This document shows positions 48,785-59,124 of a stretch of 64,000 bases of DNA, in pieces; the first letter of the stretch is position 1; each line of letters begins with the position of its first letter. Both the position numbers and the translations under genes were made by a program. Location of the stretch: contig JAMCWX010000049.1 of NCBI GenBank assembly GCA_023480885.1, forward strand, positions 1 through 64,000. The letters are read 5' to 3'. This DNA is from Chloroflexota bacterium. GTDB lineage: Bacteria > Chloroflexota > UBA6077 > FW602-bin22 > JACPRP01. Below the pieces are notes generated by a model. That model was not told the origin of the DNA and made no database searches. It worked only from the letters and a program-made list of their open reading frames with translations.

Positions 48785-49768
48785 CTATTGTCCTCCTTGA
48801 TCAAGATGCGTGGATACCGACCCGTCTCGGAAGGCTACTATCGTGGGCCTGTCCCCAATGATATCGTTTCGTTTCCGAGATAATGCTGCCAGAAGGAAGA
48901 TCCTGGTAGTCTTCATTAGTAGGCCAGCCCCAATGCCGAGGTAGATAGCCACATTGACAGCGAACGGGTACGAGGAGGCAATACTCTTGCGGTGGAAGAG
49001 AAAAGCTGACTTGTGCCACTCGTACGCAATGCGTGCTGGGTGAACTGCAGTTCCTCCCGCCCGATAGTGCACCACTGCAGCCTGAGGATTGTAAACCACC
49101 TTCCAGCCAGCCTTCTTGGCTCGGAAGCACCAGTCCTCCTCCTCGGCATACATGAAGAAGCGCTCGTCCAGTAGTCCGATATCACGAATAGTCTCCTGTC
49201 TGATCATCAGGAAGGCGCCCATTACTGAATCAACGTCTGCCATCTGGTCTTCGTCCAAATACGACAGATAATACTTCCCAAACCGGCGGCTCCTTGGGAA
49301 CAGGGAGGAAAGGCCTGTGGCCTTGTAGAAGTAGATCGATGGAGTTTTGAACGACCGTTTGCAGGGAGCATCCAGCCTGCCATTTGGGAGAACCACTTTC
49401 GGCCCACAGATCCCCACTTCAGGATGTCGGTCCATGAACTCGACAACGGTTCGTACCCCCTGGGCCTGTACGTAAGTATCCGGATTCAGGAGCAAGATAT
49501 ATCGGCCCCGAGCCTTCCGGAGAGAAAGGTTGTTCGCCTTAGCAAAACCGAGGTTCTCATCTCTTAAGGTGATTTCAACCTCCGGGAACAGGGTGCGGAT
49601 TGCATTTGGAGTACCGTCGGATGAGTTGTTGTCCACTAGAAACGCCTCAAGCACCAGTCCCTGGCTAGCTGAATACAAAGAAGACAGGGCACTAACCAGC
49701 AGTTCCCGCTGGTTGCGGCTGACAATCACCGCAGAGACGTCAGGTCTCGCTGGCTCTGTACCTAGCAT
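48785..49768 (-). CDS. Glycosyltransferase family 2
   Basis: VSAVIVSRNQRELLVSALSSLY; FLVDNNSSDGTPNAIRTLFPEVEITLRDENLGFAKANN; MYAEEEDWCFRAKKAGW. Confidence 0.93.
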   Translation of the reverse strand: MLGTEPARPDVSAVIVSRNQRELLVSALSSLYSASQGLVLEAFLVDNNSSDGTPNAIRTLFPEVEITLRDENLGFAKANNLSLRKARGRYILLLNPDTYVQAQGVRTVVEFMDRHPEVGICGPKVVLPNGRLDAPCKRSFKTPSIYFYKATGLSSLFPRSRRFGKYYLSYLDEDQMADVDSVMGAFLMIRQETIRDIGLLDERFFMYAEEEDWCFRAKKAGWKVVYNPQAAVVHYRAGGTAVHPARIAYEWHKSAFLFHRKSIASSYPFAVNVAIYLGIGAGLLMKTTRIFLLAALSRKRNDIIGDRPTIVAFRDGSVSTHLDQGGQ

Positions 49769-49790
49769 TCCTGCAAATATTCCCTCCCCC

Positions 49791-51296
49791 TCAAAGTTCT
49801 TCCTGTGGTTCTCTCCTGCCTGTCTGCAGACGACTTTGCGTTTCAGTGGCCACGACCTTGATAGCCTTCTTTGCAAAGAAGCCCAAATCCTTGGGACTAA
49901 CGTTGCCCGACTTAAGCAAGAGCCAGGCTTTGCGCGCCATTCCGCGAGTTTTCAATCGCGCCTGCTCGGCTTCCGAGATGCCTGGCCACCGCATCACGAA
50001 CCAGTCACTACTAATCCACGCATCCCAGTTATCGGTCAGCTCCTGCTTGATGAGCCCGTGCCGTCGGGCGATGTTGTATAACTTGCTACCTGGGTAGGGA
50101 GTGGTAATTGACCAATTGACGTGATCGAGCAACTTGCGGCTCAAGAGGGAGTCCGCGAAGTCAAGAGTACGTTGGCTCATCGCCGTGTCCTCAAAGCGCA
50201 GTTGGCCGTCTTCCTCCCAAACGTTATATATCATGAAAAGCCCCATGACCTTGATGTCATACTTGTGCAGGAGCTTACACGCAGCAACCACTTGGTCCAG
50301 CGTAATCTTCTTCTGAATGCCCTTCAGGGTTTCATTGTTGCCGCTTTCGATGCCCAAGTGCACATACCAGCAACCTGATTCAGCCATTCGTCGCACCAAT
50401 TCTTCAGGAAGAGGATGTGCTCGCAGCTGCGCCTTCCAGGGGATATCCAGCTTCCGTCGCTTCAGTTCCTCACAAATGCCGATTGCGTTATCCAGGGAGG
50501 CATTGAACTCATCGCAGTCGTCCATGTATTCCCTTATCCCCTGGGCATCCATCATTTGTTCGATTTCGTCCACCACATTCCGCGGCGACCTGACACGAAT
50601 CCATGGTTTGGAGGTCTTCCAGACGGGGCTTGCACAAAAGGTGCAGTAGAACGGACAGCCACGAGTGCTAATCATCTTGGTCTCTGGCAACCGCTTGTGC
50701 ACGTACCATCCAGAGTATTCGCGCATATCTATGAGGTCACGGGCAGGAAAGGGGATCGAGTCCAGGTCACGGATCACCGAACGGGGCATGGTTCGCGCAA
50801 TCCGCCCATCCTCTCGATACGCTATCCCGTTTACCTGCCGAATTATCGCAGGGGAAAACCGACCCTTAACTTCAATGAAGGCGGCCAGCAACTCCGCCAG
50901 TGTCTCCTCGCCCTCGCCCATAACGGCCAAATCGGCTGCAGAGCGGAGCAACAGATCCTCAGGGATGGCGGTAACGTGCGGGCCGCCGGCGATCACCAGC
51001 AGTTGAGGTCGCTCTGCCTTGACCTCGTTGATCAGTTTGTAACTGCCCAATGCCGTTGTAGTATAGAACGACAGGCCGAGGATGTCGGGCTGGAAATCTC
51101 TCACCCTCCGCAAGGTATGGTTATAGCCGCATCTGACGCCGTCAACCACGTCGATGTCAACGAAGCTGAATTCCCGCCGCAAGTATGCCGCGAGATAGAG
51201 TATTCCCAAGGGGGGGCTAATCTGCTCACCGAGTTCCCCGAACCGTGGTGGCTTAGCAGGTGGCCCGAAAACGAGCTGAACGCGAACTGATCTCAT
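49791..51296 (-). CDS. B12-binding-domain radical SAM protein (rSAM-2)
   Basis: PPLGILYLAAYLRREF; VIAGGPHVTAIPEDLLLRSAADLAVMGEGEETL; STRGCPFYCTFCASPVWK. Confidence 0.93.
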   Translation of the reverse strand: MRSVRVQLVFGPPAKPPRFGELGEQISPPLGILYLAAYLRREFSFVDIDVVDGVRCGYNHTLRRVRDFQPDILGLSFYTTTALGSYKLINEVKAERPQLLVIAGGPHVTAIPEDLLLRSAADLAVMGEGEETLAELLAAFIEVKGRFSPAIIRQVNGIAYREDGRIARTMPRSVIRDLDSIPFPARDLIDMREYSGWYVHKRLPETKMISTRGCPFYCTFCASPVWKTSKPWIRVRSPRNVVDEIEQMMDAQGIREYMDDCDEFNASLDNAIGICEELKRRKLDIPWKAQLRAHPLPEELVRRMAESGCWYVHLGIESGNNETLKGIQKKITLDQVVAACKLLHKYDIKVMGLFMIYNVWEEDGQLRFEDTAMSQRTLDFADSLLSRKLLDHVNWSITTPYPGSKLYNIARRHGLIKQELTDNWDAWISSDWFVMRWPGISEAEQARLKTRGMARKAWLLLKSGNVSPKDLGFFAKKAIKVVATETQSRLQTGRREPQEEL

Positions 51297-51297
51297 C

Positions 51298-52335
51298 TTA
51301 AACTCCGTAACGAACCAGATGTCCAAAGACCTGGCGGCCTATGACACGCTCGATTAATCCGAGTGAGAATCCGATTATCTTTGCGATATCACAGGTGGCC
51401 AGGAAGATAGGGATCAGGACCGCGGCTGCCAAAGGTCTGGCAGGCCCGCGGTCCAGTCCGACGAACACAGGGATCCTCTTATACGGCCTCACAAGATACG
51501 CCGCTGCAGCTATCGTCAGAGCCAGCCAACCCACAGGAAAAGCTGAGCTTGCCGCCGCTACAGCGACCCCCGCCAGGTACGCCGCAGACCGAACGCCATA
51601 GACTTGGGCAGCTCGCAAAACAAGACCCTCACCGCGTCCGTATCGAAGATACTTCCAGAACAAAGCACCCAGGCTGTGGCTCAGACGCTTGTAGACAACA
51701 GCGTCCTCGGCATACACAAGACGACGCCCGGACCTAGCTAACCGGCTAAAGAACGCCGAGTCCTCAGAGAAGTGGAGGTCCTCTGGAAATCCCCCAACTT
51801 CTTTCCACGCAGCTTTGCGCAATGCAAGAGATCTTGCGCTCGGTATGCTACTAGAAGGGAGCGTGTGCCCTCTGAGCTCTTCCGGCGTCTTGAAAGTGGC
51901 AGCTGCCAATGCCTCATCAAAAAGGCTCTTCCTGTCGGGGCCATAGTAGCCGGCCGCTACGTCGATAGAGGGGTCGCCTTCGAGACGTGCCACGATGTTG
52001 GCCAACCAGTTTCTATCCAGCACGCATCCGCCATCGGTGCAAGCTATCAACTCGCCCTTGCTGCACGCCATAGCCAAGTTTCTCCCCTTAGAGATAAGGT
52101 TCCCTCCGGGAGCGGTTGTGTCGTCCAAAATGAGAACCGTTACGGGCACAGGAGACATACGTTTGAACCTATTAAGAGCTCTTCTGGTGCCGTCCGTCGA
52201 GCGGTCATCCACAAAGAGGATCTCGTCGGGCATCCTTGTTTGCGCCAGAACTGAGTCTAATAGACTAGGAAGGCTATTCTCTTCGTTGTGAAAGACTGCG
52301 ACAAGAGAGACCTTGCACGGCACGAGGTGGCTCAC
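51298..52335 (-). CDS. Glycosyltransferase family 2
   Basis: VSLVAVFHNEENSLPSLLDSVLAQTRMPDEILFVDDRSTDGTRRAL; ACTDGGCVLDRNWL; likely internal GTG start at 52335. Confidence 0.88.
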   Translation of the reverse strand: MSHLVPCKVSLVAVFHNEENSLPSLLDSVLAQTRMPDEILFVDDRSTDGTRRALNRFKRMSPVPVTVLILDDTTAPGGNLISKGRNLAMACSKGELIACTDGGCVLDRNWLANIVARLEGDPSIDVAAGYYGPDRKSLFDEALAAATFKTPEELRGHTLPSSSIPSARSLALRKAAWKEVGGFPEDLHFSEDSAFFSRLARSGRRLVYAEDAVVYKRLSHSLGALFWKYLRYGRGEGLVLRAAQVYGVRSAAYLAGVAVAAASSAFPVGWLALTIAAAAYLVRPYKRIPVFVGLDRGPARPLAAAVLIPIFLATCDIAKIIGFSLGLIERVIGRQVFGHLVRYGV

Positions 52336-52339
52336 AATG

Positions 52340-53494
52340 TTAGTCTCTGTAAAGCAGACAGCATCTATTGCAGGCAGGAAACTTACCGAGACGCTTGAGC
52401 GTCCGTCTGAAATGAATGAAACGGGGTCCGTTCCAGATACGAAGGAAACTTTCTTCCCGCACATTTCCCGCTATAAAGTCCAGGCAAGGGCTGACTGAGC
52501 CATCAGGAAGGATCAATACCTCCCTCCACGGCACTAAGCACCTGGACTTAGGACTGAAGCTGAAGTCGGTATAGTACCTTCGAAGTTCCTCCGGCGTAAA
52601 GTCGATGAGAAACTCGACTGGCACTCGGTGATTACCTGTCTTGATCAACGAGATCTGCTCTGCCAGATCGTCCAACCCTACGCGAGACGAAACATCTCGT
52701 GCGAACCCCCTCAATGAGTTGGAGGTGATACCAAAGGCCTCCATGAAGACAGCATTGTGACGTCGCAGGAGTTCCTCGTTGACGAACATCACGTGGTAGA
52801 AGTTCACAAGGTCCAGTTGCAAGCCCTCAAGCCCCTTTACAAAATCGTTCAGGTGCCGAAAGTTCATATCTGAGATAGTGTAGAGAACCTTCAGTCGTGG
52901 TACCGCACTGTGCTTCCTACGTTTGTATTCAGCGGTAGCGACGATGCCAGCGATCGCCTTGTCATACGTACCCTGTACGCCCCGAATAGAATCGTGCACC
53001 TCTCTTGGACCGTCCAAGGAAATCGTGATCTCATCAACCTTTAGGTCAACCAACTGTCGAAAATGGGCGCCGAGAAGAACTCCATTGGTTATGATCGATG
53101 TGGGAATGTTCCTGTCACGAAGGCATTGCAAAACCTCATGGGTCCTGCCGTGGAATAACGGTTCTCCACCAAACAGTGTCACCTTTGGCTTAAAGGAAGC
53201 TAAATCGTCAACCAGGGTCCGAATCTCTTTCTGACTCAACTCCTCCTGAGTGGAGCGAGTGGAGACGGGTGTCCCCTCCCTCCTGGATCCGTTTTCGCCC
53301 CACAGGTCGCACATCTTGCAGCGTAGGTTGCAGCGGTAGGTCATAAACAGGCAGACCGAGGCTGGCGGAATACTCCTTCCGTTTCCTAGCCAGTAGGAGT
53401 GCTGGCGCATAGCCTTCCCCGAGATCGCACCTAGAGACCGCCGTGGGCTAAGGGCCGCTCGTCGTATCTTGTTCAGTGCCGATCCCACAGTCAT
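52340..53494 (-). CDS. Radical SAM/SPASM-like protein (rSAM-3)
   Basis: FMTYRCNLRCKMCDLWG; LFGGEPLFH; C-terminal CLVPWREVLILPDGSVSPCLDFIAGNV...CNRCC. Confidence 0.92.
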   Translation of the reverse strand: MTVGSALNKIRRAALSPRRSLGAISGKAMRQHSYWLGNGRSIPPASVCLFMTYRCNLRCKMCDLWGENGSRREGTPVSTRSTQEELSQKEIRTLVDDLASFKPKVTLFGGEPLFHGRTHEVLQCLRDRNIPTSIITNGVLLGAHFRQLVDLKVDEITISLDGPREVHDSIRGVQGTYDKAIAGIVATAEYKRRKHSAVPRLKVLYTISDMNFRHLNDFVKGLEGLQLDLVNFYHVMFVNEELLRRHNAVFMEAFGITSNSLRGFARDVSSRVGLDDLAEQISLIKTGNHRVPVEFLIDFTPEELRRYYTDFSFSPKSRCLVPWREVLILPDGSVSPCLDFIAGNVREESFLRIWNGPRFIHFRRTLKRLGKFPACNRCCLLYRD

Positions 53495-54921
53495 TGCTGT
53501 TGCTCCAGGTGTTGCCCACGGTACATGAAATGGCGAAGCTCGAGCACCACCATTTGGAAAGGTCGATAGGGAGCGAGCAGACGCATCGAACGGTTGATCA
53601 GCGAGTTTCGCCGAAGGTATCGCAATATCTTCTTGTGCCAGGGCAAATCCAGCGCATCCTCAACCGCTCTACGAAGGTAGACGTAGTCTACCCCTTTGAT
53701 CTTGGGGACAAACAGACTTCTGTTGTACTTGGCATAGGTGTCGACGAGGGAAAGGTCTCTTTCCCGACAATATTCGTAGAGGTCGCTACCTGGTAGCGGA
53801 GTGAAGAAAGAATAACTTCTCCGCTCTGGATTGATCTTCTTGATCATCTGCACAGTTTGATACGCTTCCGCATTCGTTTCAGTGGGAACCCCGAACATAT
53901 AGTTGGCAAAGATACGTATCCTATATCGACGACAAATTTCGGCGGCCCGGTAGTTTTGCTCCACCGACACCCCTTTTCTCAAGAACCTCAATACGCGATC
54001 GCTGCCGCTTTCGAACCCGATGCTCAGGCCTCGCAATCCCGCTTCACTCAGCGTTCTGATCGTTTCCTCCTCGTTACAGATGAAGTCCGCGCGGCTCTGG
54101 GCAAAGAAAGGTTGTGTAAAGCCGAGTGCCTTGTATTGCTGGGCGAATTCCTGCGCCCAATGCTTATCTTGCGTCATAGTATCGTCGTGTATCATTAGGC
54201 TGTTGAAGTGGTACTTCTCTCGGAGTTGAAGTAGTTCCGACATTACGTTTTCCACGCTTCTCTGCCTCAAGTGTCGCCCAAACAGCTTTCGTTCTGCCGG
54301 CTGGCAGAAGCTGCAGTTATACCTGCAGCCTCGACCAGCGATAATAGTGACGAACGGGGGTTCAAATTCGAAAACCTCGGGCAAGAATGGCGTGCGGAGT
54401 TCGGCTTCGTAGTCGAACAACTCACGGTCAATGAACGGAAGCTCATCTAGATCCGGGGGTTCGCCAACGATAACTTGCTCAACCGGCTTTCCGTCCTTGA
54501 GGTCCGCAAGGAGCCTGCCCAGACTTATTTCACCTTCCCCAACCACTACGTGGTCAACGTCTCTTTCCTTCTGAAGTTCTTCAGTGGACACAGTAGGGTG
54601 GACTCCCCCCACTACTGTGACTACATAAGGGAGAACTCGTTTACTAATAGACAGGCATCTCATCACCGTATCGCAGTCCAGACTCATTACCGTGGCAGCC
54701 ACTATGTCAGGCTTGCGACTGCGCAACTCCCTTTCGAAGTGAGACCAATTTCGCAGCTTGCGCATGTCTATGAGTTCCACTTCGAAGCCAGACCGCTTAA
54801 GCGACGCACTTAGAGAGCATAGGCCGTGATGTATGTGACTTGCAGGGAAACCGAACGCCGCGTTTCCGAAGCTGTTGAACCCGACCTCTGAGATGCTAGG
54901 GAAGATAAGACAGATATTCAT
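53491..54921 (-). CDS. B12-binding-domain radical SAM protein (rSAM-4)
   Basis: TVVGGVHPTVSTEELQKERDVDHVVVGEGEISL; AGRGCRYNCSFCQPAERKLFG; 4-bp overlap with rSAM-3. Confidence 0.93.
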   Translation of the reverse strand: MNICLIFPSISEVGFNSFGNAAFGFPASHIHHGLCSLSASLKRSGFEVELIDMRKLRNWSHFERELRSRKPDIVAATVMSLDCDTVMRCLSISKRVLPYVVTVVGGVHPTVSTEELQKERDVDHVVVGEGEISLGRLLADLKDGKPVEQVIVGEPPDLDELPFIDRELFDYEAELRTPFLPEVFEFEPPFVTIIAGRGCRYNCSFCQPAERKLFGRHLRQRSVENVMSELLQLREKYHFNSLMIHDDTMTQDKHWAQEFAQQYKALGFTQPFFAQSRADFICNEEETIRTLSEAGLRGLSIGFESGSDRVLRFLRKGVSVEQNYRAAEICRRYRIRIFANYMFGVPTETNAEAYQTVQMIKKINPERRSYSFFTPLPGSDLYEYCRERDLSLVDTYAKYNRSLFVPKIKGVDYVYLRRAVEDALDLPWHKKILRYLRRNSLINRSMRLLAPYRPFQMVVLELRHFMYRGQHLEQQQ

Positions 54922-55009
54922 TTCGGACTATCTCCTCCAATTCGATAATGCAGTGGACGCTTATGTGTCCCCACCGCATTTGGGCGCTTCCAGTCCGGCA
55001 TTGAGCTCG

Positions 55010-56527
55010 CTAGCACCATTCCCGCTCCTGATACCGCTCGGCCAGCTTAAGAACCGGCGACATGAGGATCCCCTCCAAGCGAGGACTGACGCGATAAGTA
55101 CTCCTACTTACCAACACCACCGTGTAGAGCATCGCCCATAATATCCTAAGAAGCAGCGCGTTCTTGGTCAGCCGCCGAGCGTAGTGAAGCAGCCTGATAT
55201 TGCCCACTGTGCATCCCGCTTTTCGGATTGCTTTCTTCATTGCTGGGGAATAGTCGAAAAAGTTGTTGTCAAGATTATGGAAAACAAAGAAGACACGCTC
55301 GAAGAAAGGCACCGTGGCCCTCTCGGATGGTTTCGTCGGTAGACGTCTCTTAAGCCACCATCCTTGGAAGCGGTATTCATCCTTGTATTCCTCATAAAGG
55401 GCGGTACCCGGTGTTGGTTCCAAAATGCCACCAGCGGGGATCATTTCCACGAAAAGCTCGATCTTCTTTATGAAGTGAATGGTTTGCTCGATGTGCTCGG
55501 GAGTTTCCCACGGAAAGCCATACATGAAGTTAGCTTGACAGGGTATACCGGCGTCGTATGTCATCTTCAGGGCGGCCTCAGCCTGCTCCACGGTGTACCC
55601 CCGCCTGGCACGGCGAAGCGTTTCGGCGCTGCCACTCTCCACACCATAGTTGATTCCCACACACCCGGCTCGCTTCATTTTCGCCAGTAACTCGGCGTCC
55701 ACGGTATTCAGGCGGGCGATGCACTTCCAGTTAATCTTGAGCTTCTTTTCAAGGATCGTGTCGCAGAACTCGATGACCCGCCGTTTGTTCACAGTGAACA
55801 AGTCATCGACGAAATTAAAGCTCCGCATGCCGTATGTCTCCATCAAGGACTCCATCTCCATCAGAACACTAGCAGCACTTCGCATTCGAACCGCGGTGCC
55901 GAAGACAGGCTTCGAGCAATACGTGCAACCGAACGGACAACCCCTGCTGCTGATCAAAGTGCGAAACTTGTTGATTTCTGGCGCAGCCTTGACGTAGTGC
56001 TCTCTCACAAAGAGGTGCTTGGCTGGAAAAGGCAATGCATTTAGGTCTTGAATGAGGGTGCGCGACGGGTTGTGCCGTATCTTCCCGTCGGCTCGATAAC
56101 TGAGACCCGCGATGTCCTCAAGTCTTGCGTCTCCTTGAAGCCATCTAACTAGGTCCTGGATGGCGTACTCCCCCTCGCCACGCACTACTATATCAGCGTG
56201 GTGGTTCAGAGCCTCCTCCGGCAGTTGCGTCGGGTGAGGACCGCCGGCCACGATTGGCACATCCACGGCACGATGCAGCTCGCCGATGAGTTGGTAAGAG
56301 TATTGCGCCCAGGGGATCATAATGCCAATGCCTATGAGATCGGGGCGCAAGGCGACACACTCAACGACAAGCTCACGCAAAGTATATGAGGCATACGGCG
56401 CACTAGCATCTAAGATGCGGACCTCGCACCCAACTTGCTCGAGCATGGCCCCAAGATAGGCTAGTCCCAACGGCGGGGTATAGTTTACAGTAGGGGCATG
56501 AGACTGAAGAAGCATCACCTTTGTCAT
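55010..56527 (-). CDS. B12-binding-domain radical SAM protein (rSAM-5)
   Basis: TPPLGLAYLGAMLEQVGCEVRILDA; VAGGPHPTQLPEEALNHHADIVVRGEGE; SSRGCPFGCTYCSKPVFG. Confidence 0.93.
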   Translation of the reverse strand: MTKVMLLQSHAPTVNYTPPLGLAYLGAMLEQVGCEVRILDASAPYASYTLRELVVECVALRPDLIGIGIMIPWAQYSYQLIGELHRAVDVPIVAGGPHPTQLPEEALNHHADIVVRGEGEYAIQDLVRWLQGDARLEDIAGLSYRADGKIRHNPSRTLIQDLNALPFPAKHLFVREHYVKAAPEINKFRTLISSRGCPFGCTYCSKPVFGTAVRMRSAASVLMEMESLMETYGMRSFNFVDDLFTVNKRRVIEFCDTILEKKLKINWKCIARLNTVDAELLAKMKRAGCVGINYGVESGSAETLRRARRGYTVEQAEAALKMTYDAGIPCQANFMYGFPWETPEHIEQTIHFIKKIELFVEMIPAGGILEPTPGTALYEEYKDEYRFQGWWLKRRLPTKPSERATVPFFERVFFVFHNLDNNFFDYSPAMKKAIRKAGCTVGNIRLLHYARRLTKNALLLRILWAMLYTVVLVSRSTYRVSPRLEGILMSPVLKLAERYQEREWC

Positions 56528-56583
56528 GAACTTCTGCTCCTCTCTAGGCATCCATTGTCAGACCACCGGTTGGACCAGGATTC

Positions 56584-57831
56584 CTACCCCAGGGACCATT
56601 CTTCGACCCGCTCATCGGCACCTGTTGCGCGGCCTCCGATTAGTTTCTCGTAACACCGCTCTAAGGCAGCGAAAGCCACATCGGTGCGATATACCTCAGC
56701 TGCCTTACGAGCTCGCTCACCGAGGCGACGCCGCAGATCAACGTCGCGAAGCAGCAGAACCACTTGACGCGCAAACTCTTCCTCAGTAGCCGCCACCAAC
56801 ACGTCGTCTCCTGGAATCGCCTTGATACCCTCCAATCCCAGTGGAGTGGTAACTACCGGCCTGCCCGTCGCCATTGCCTCCAGCACCTTGCCTCTAATTC
56901 CACCACCCACCCTCACTGGACAAACGAAGATAGCTCCTCTGGCAAGCCACTCTCGCACTCCATCTGGGAACTCCACGAGGCCTGTGGCCACTGCATCGCC
57001 CTTCTTCAGCCACTTGTCAAACGACGAAGGCAAGTCTGGCCCCACGAGATATAGTTTAGCCTCAGGAACCACCTGCCGAACGCGGGGAAGGATAGATCGA
57101 CACAGCCAATTCGCAGCATCAATGTTAGCCCGATTCTGGTAGTTTCCAACGAAAATGACAGTGCCCGGCTCCTCCTCCACGTCCTCCAGAGGAAAGAACG
57201 ACTCAGTCCCTGTGCTGCCCGGGCTCACTTCAATGGGCACGTGAGGCAACAGCCTGGAGAGAACTTGTCGCTCCTGCTCCGTCACAGTAAAGACATGGTC
57301 GAATTTCTGAAACATCGCCAGTTCGTAGCGACGCCACTTCGCCACCTTTACAGCTAATCTGAGCTTTCCCAAAGGGGTGGCAAATGGTATCTGCGAGCCC
57401 CAATGTCGGAAAAGGGGCTCGTCGGCAGTAACAACAGCAGGGCATTGCAGTGCTGGGCGGAATGGCAGCATATAGCTATAATACACGTGTGCGACGTCGA
57501 TTTTTTCCTCTCTTACAAGCCGAGACACAGCAGATTTCATTTCGGGCGCCCCATAAACCATTAACTCGTTAGGCATCAAGGAAGTTACAAAGTTCCAGTA
57601 GCGGCCCACCCGTCCTGGACCGTGCTGCAACGGGAGCACCACCATCTGTTGACAAATCTGCCGAACTGGCTCAGCATATGGCAAAAACTTCTTTTCCGTG
57701 TCCGAGCAGAAGCAGGCAACAAACACCTGGTGCCGATCAGAAAGGTACCTGACTAGTTTGTACACTCGTATCAGGCCCGCGTTAGCAGGTTTTGCATGCA
57801 CTAGGAATGGGTACAGAATCAGAATTCGCAT
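56584..57831 (-). CDS. Glycosyltransferase family 4
   Basis: MRILILYPFLVHAKPANAGLIRVYKLVRYLSDRHQVFVA; VGGGIRGKVLEAMATGRPVVTTPLGLEGI. Confidence 0.92.
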   Translation of the reverse strand: MRILILYPFLVHAKPANAGLIRVYKLVRYLSDRHQVFVACFCSDTEKKFLPYAEPVRQICQQMVVLPLQHGPGRVGRYWNFVTSLMPNELMVYGAPEMKSAVSRLVREEKIDVAHVYYSYMLPFRPALQCPAVVTADEPLFRHWGSQIPFATPLGKLRLAVKVAKWRRYELAMFQKFDHVFTVTEQERQVLSRLLPHVPIEVSPGSTGTESFFPLEDVEEEPGTVIFVGNYQNRANIDAANWLCRSILPRVRQVVPEAKLYLVGPDLPSSFDKWLKKGDAVATGLVEFPDGVREWLARGAIFVCPVRVGGGIRGKVLEAMATGRPVVTTPLGLEGIKAIPGDDVLVAATEEEFARQVVLLLRDVDLRRRLGERARKAAEVYRTDVAFAALERCYEKLIGGRATGADERVEEWSLG

Positions 57832-57939
57832 GCGGCTACTCAACCGATTTGGCGCACAGCTGATTTCTGCAAGATACGGGGAGTCCTTTCCGCTATGGCC
57901 CCTGTGTTTCTGCATCCAGGCTGCCGAGTGCCATAAACG

Positions 57940-59124
57940 TCATCGTTGCTTGAGACCGCAAATTCGGTAGTAGTCCAGATTCCCAAGGGTGGCGATCTTG
58001 GTCAGTTTTTGAACAACGTCCCATTGTATAAACGTGTGAGCTAGCTCACAACCCGACCAGCATCCGCTGTGAGCGCATTTCCTCACGCGCTGCCGCACCA
58101 CCCCAGCATGCGCCGAGTTCCAAATGGTGTCGAAAGGCTTATCGCTCACATTTCCCATCACTCGTTCAGGATTTGTCGCCATAGTCTGGCAGGGATGTAC
58201 AGAGCCATCGAAACTGATATAGACCGAGGCGAAACCAGCGAAGCAATGCAATGGGCGCCTTTCGGGGCGCGTGAGCCACTGGCGCATACCATATACATTG
58301 TTTGAGTCACAGAGCCGCAAAAGCTCCTGAATCTGCTCTGAAGTGTACCCGTGATATCCATAACCCGCGTTTTCATTGCGAAAGAAAGGTCCTACCTGTA
58401 ATACACACCAGTCGAACGGTACTCCCTGATCTGCCAGGTGTCGACTGAATTCTTCGATGTAGTCCACGTTTTTCGGCTGCACTACTGCGGCAGTAAGTAC
58501 TTCCAGTTGAGGATGGTCCCTGCGTAGCTGCAACAAAGTCTGCACGGTCGCCCAGGTGCGTCGGAAAGCCTGCGGCACGCCTCGGACCTGGTCGTGTATA
58601 TCCTCTGGGCCGTCCAGTGAGCATCGGATGCGAAGCCGCTTTTGCTTGGCCATTCTCGGGAGGATCGTTTCCACACAACTCACCACCCTATCGGTGAGCT
58701 GCCCATTGCTGGCAACTGTTACTAACCGCACGTCGGGAAGATCGAGGAGACCCTCAACGAGGGGAACAATATCCTGATAAAGGAACGGCTCGCCACCACT
58801 AACCCCGATGCCTGTTACACCAGCTCGCGGCAACTCGATGGGAACCTGGCGCAGCACGGCGGATTCCGAGAATACCTTCAGCCATTGGTTGTAGCTCAAC
58901 TCCTTAGATTTCAACGTTTGGAAGTCCTCCCCCCAGATGCTGCACATGATGCATCGGCTAGTACACCGCAGAGTAGGAGCGAAACTTACATAACCCACTG
59001 GGACAGGGGTTGCTAGGTCCCATCTGTATGCCAGGTGGTTACGCAAGATTGCTGACACCAGCTTGGGGCTCGAATAGTCAGTTAGAAATCTCCAGCCGTG
59101 ATCTACTGTCGATCGAATGCTCAT
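57940..59124 (-). CDS. Radical SAM/SPASM protein (rSAM-6)
   Basis: APTLRCTSRCIMCSIWGEDF; GVSGGEPFLYQDI; CFAGFASVYISFDGSVHPCQ...CAHSGCWSGC. Confidence 0.92.
   Translation of the reverse strand: MSIRSTVDHGWRFLTDYSSPKLVSAILRNHLAYRWDLATPVPVGYVSFAPTLRCTSRCIMCSIWGEDFQTLKSKELSYNQWLKVFSESAVLRQVPIELPRAGVTGIGVSGGEPFLYQDIVPLVEGLLDLPDVRLVTVASNGQLTDRVVSCVETILPRMAKQKRLRIRCSLDGPEDIHDQVRGVPQAFRRTWATVQTLLQLRRDHPQLEVLTAAVVQPKNVDYIEEFSRHLADQGVPFDWCVLQVGPFFRNENAGYGYHGYTSEQIQELLRLCDSNNVYGMRQWLTRPERRPLHCFAGFASVYISFDGSVHPCQTMATNPERVMGNVSDKPFDTIWNSAHAGVVRQRVRKCAHSGCWSGCELAHTFIQWDVVQKLTKIATLGNLDYYRICGLKQR

Noticed and set aside
50415-51290. 291-aa plus-strand ORF within the rSAM region
   Set aside because: Antisense to rSAM-2, which has intact motifs.
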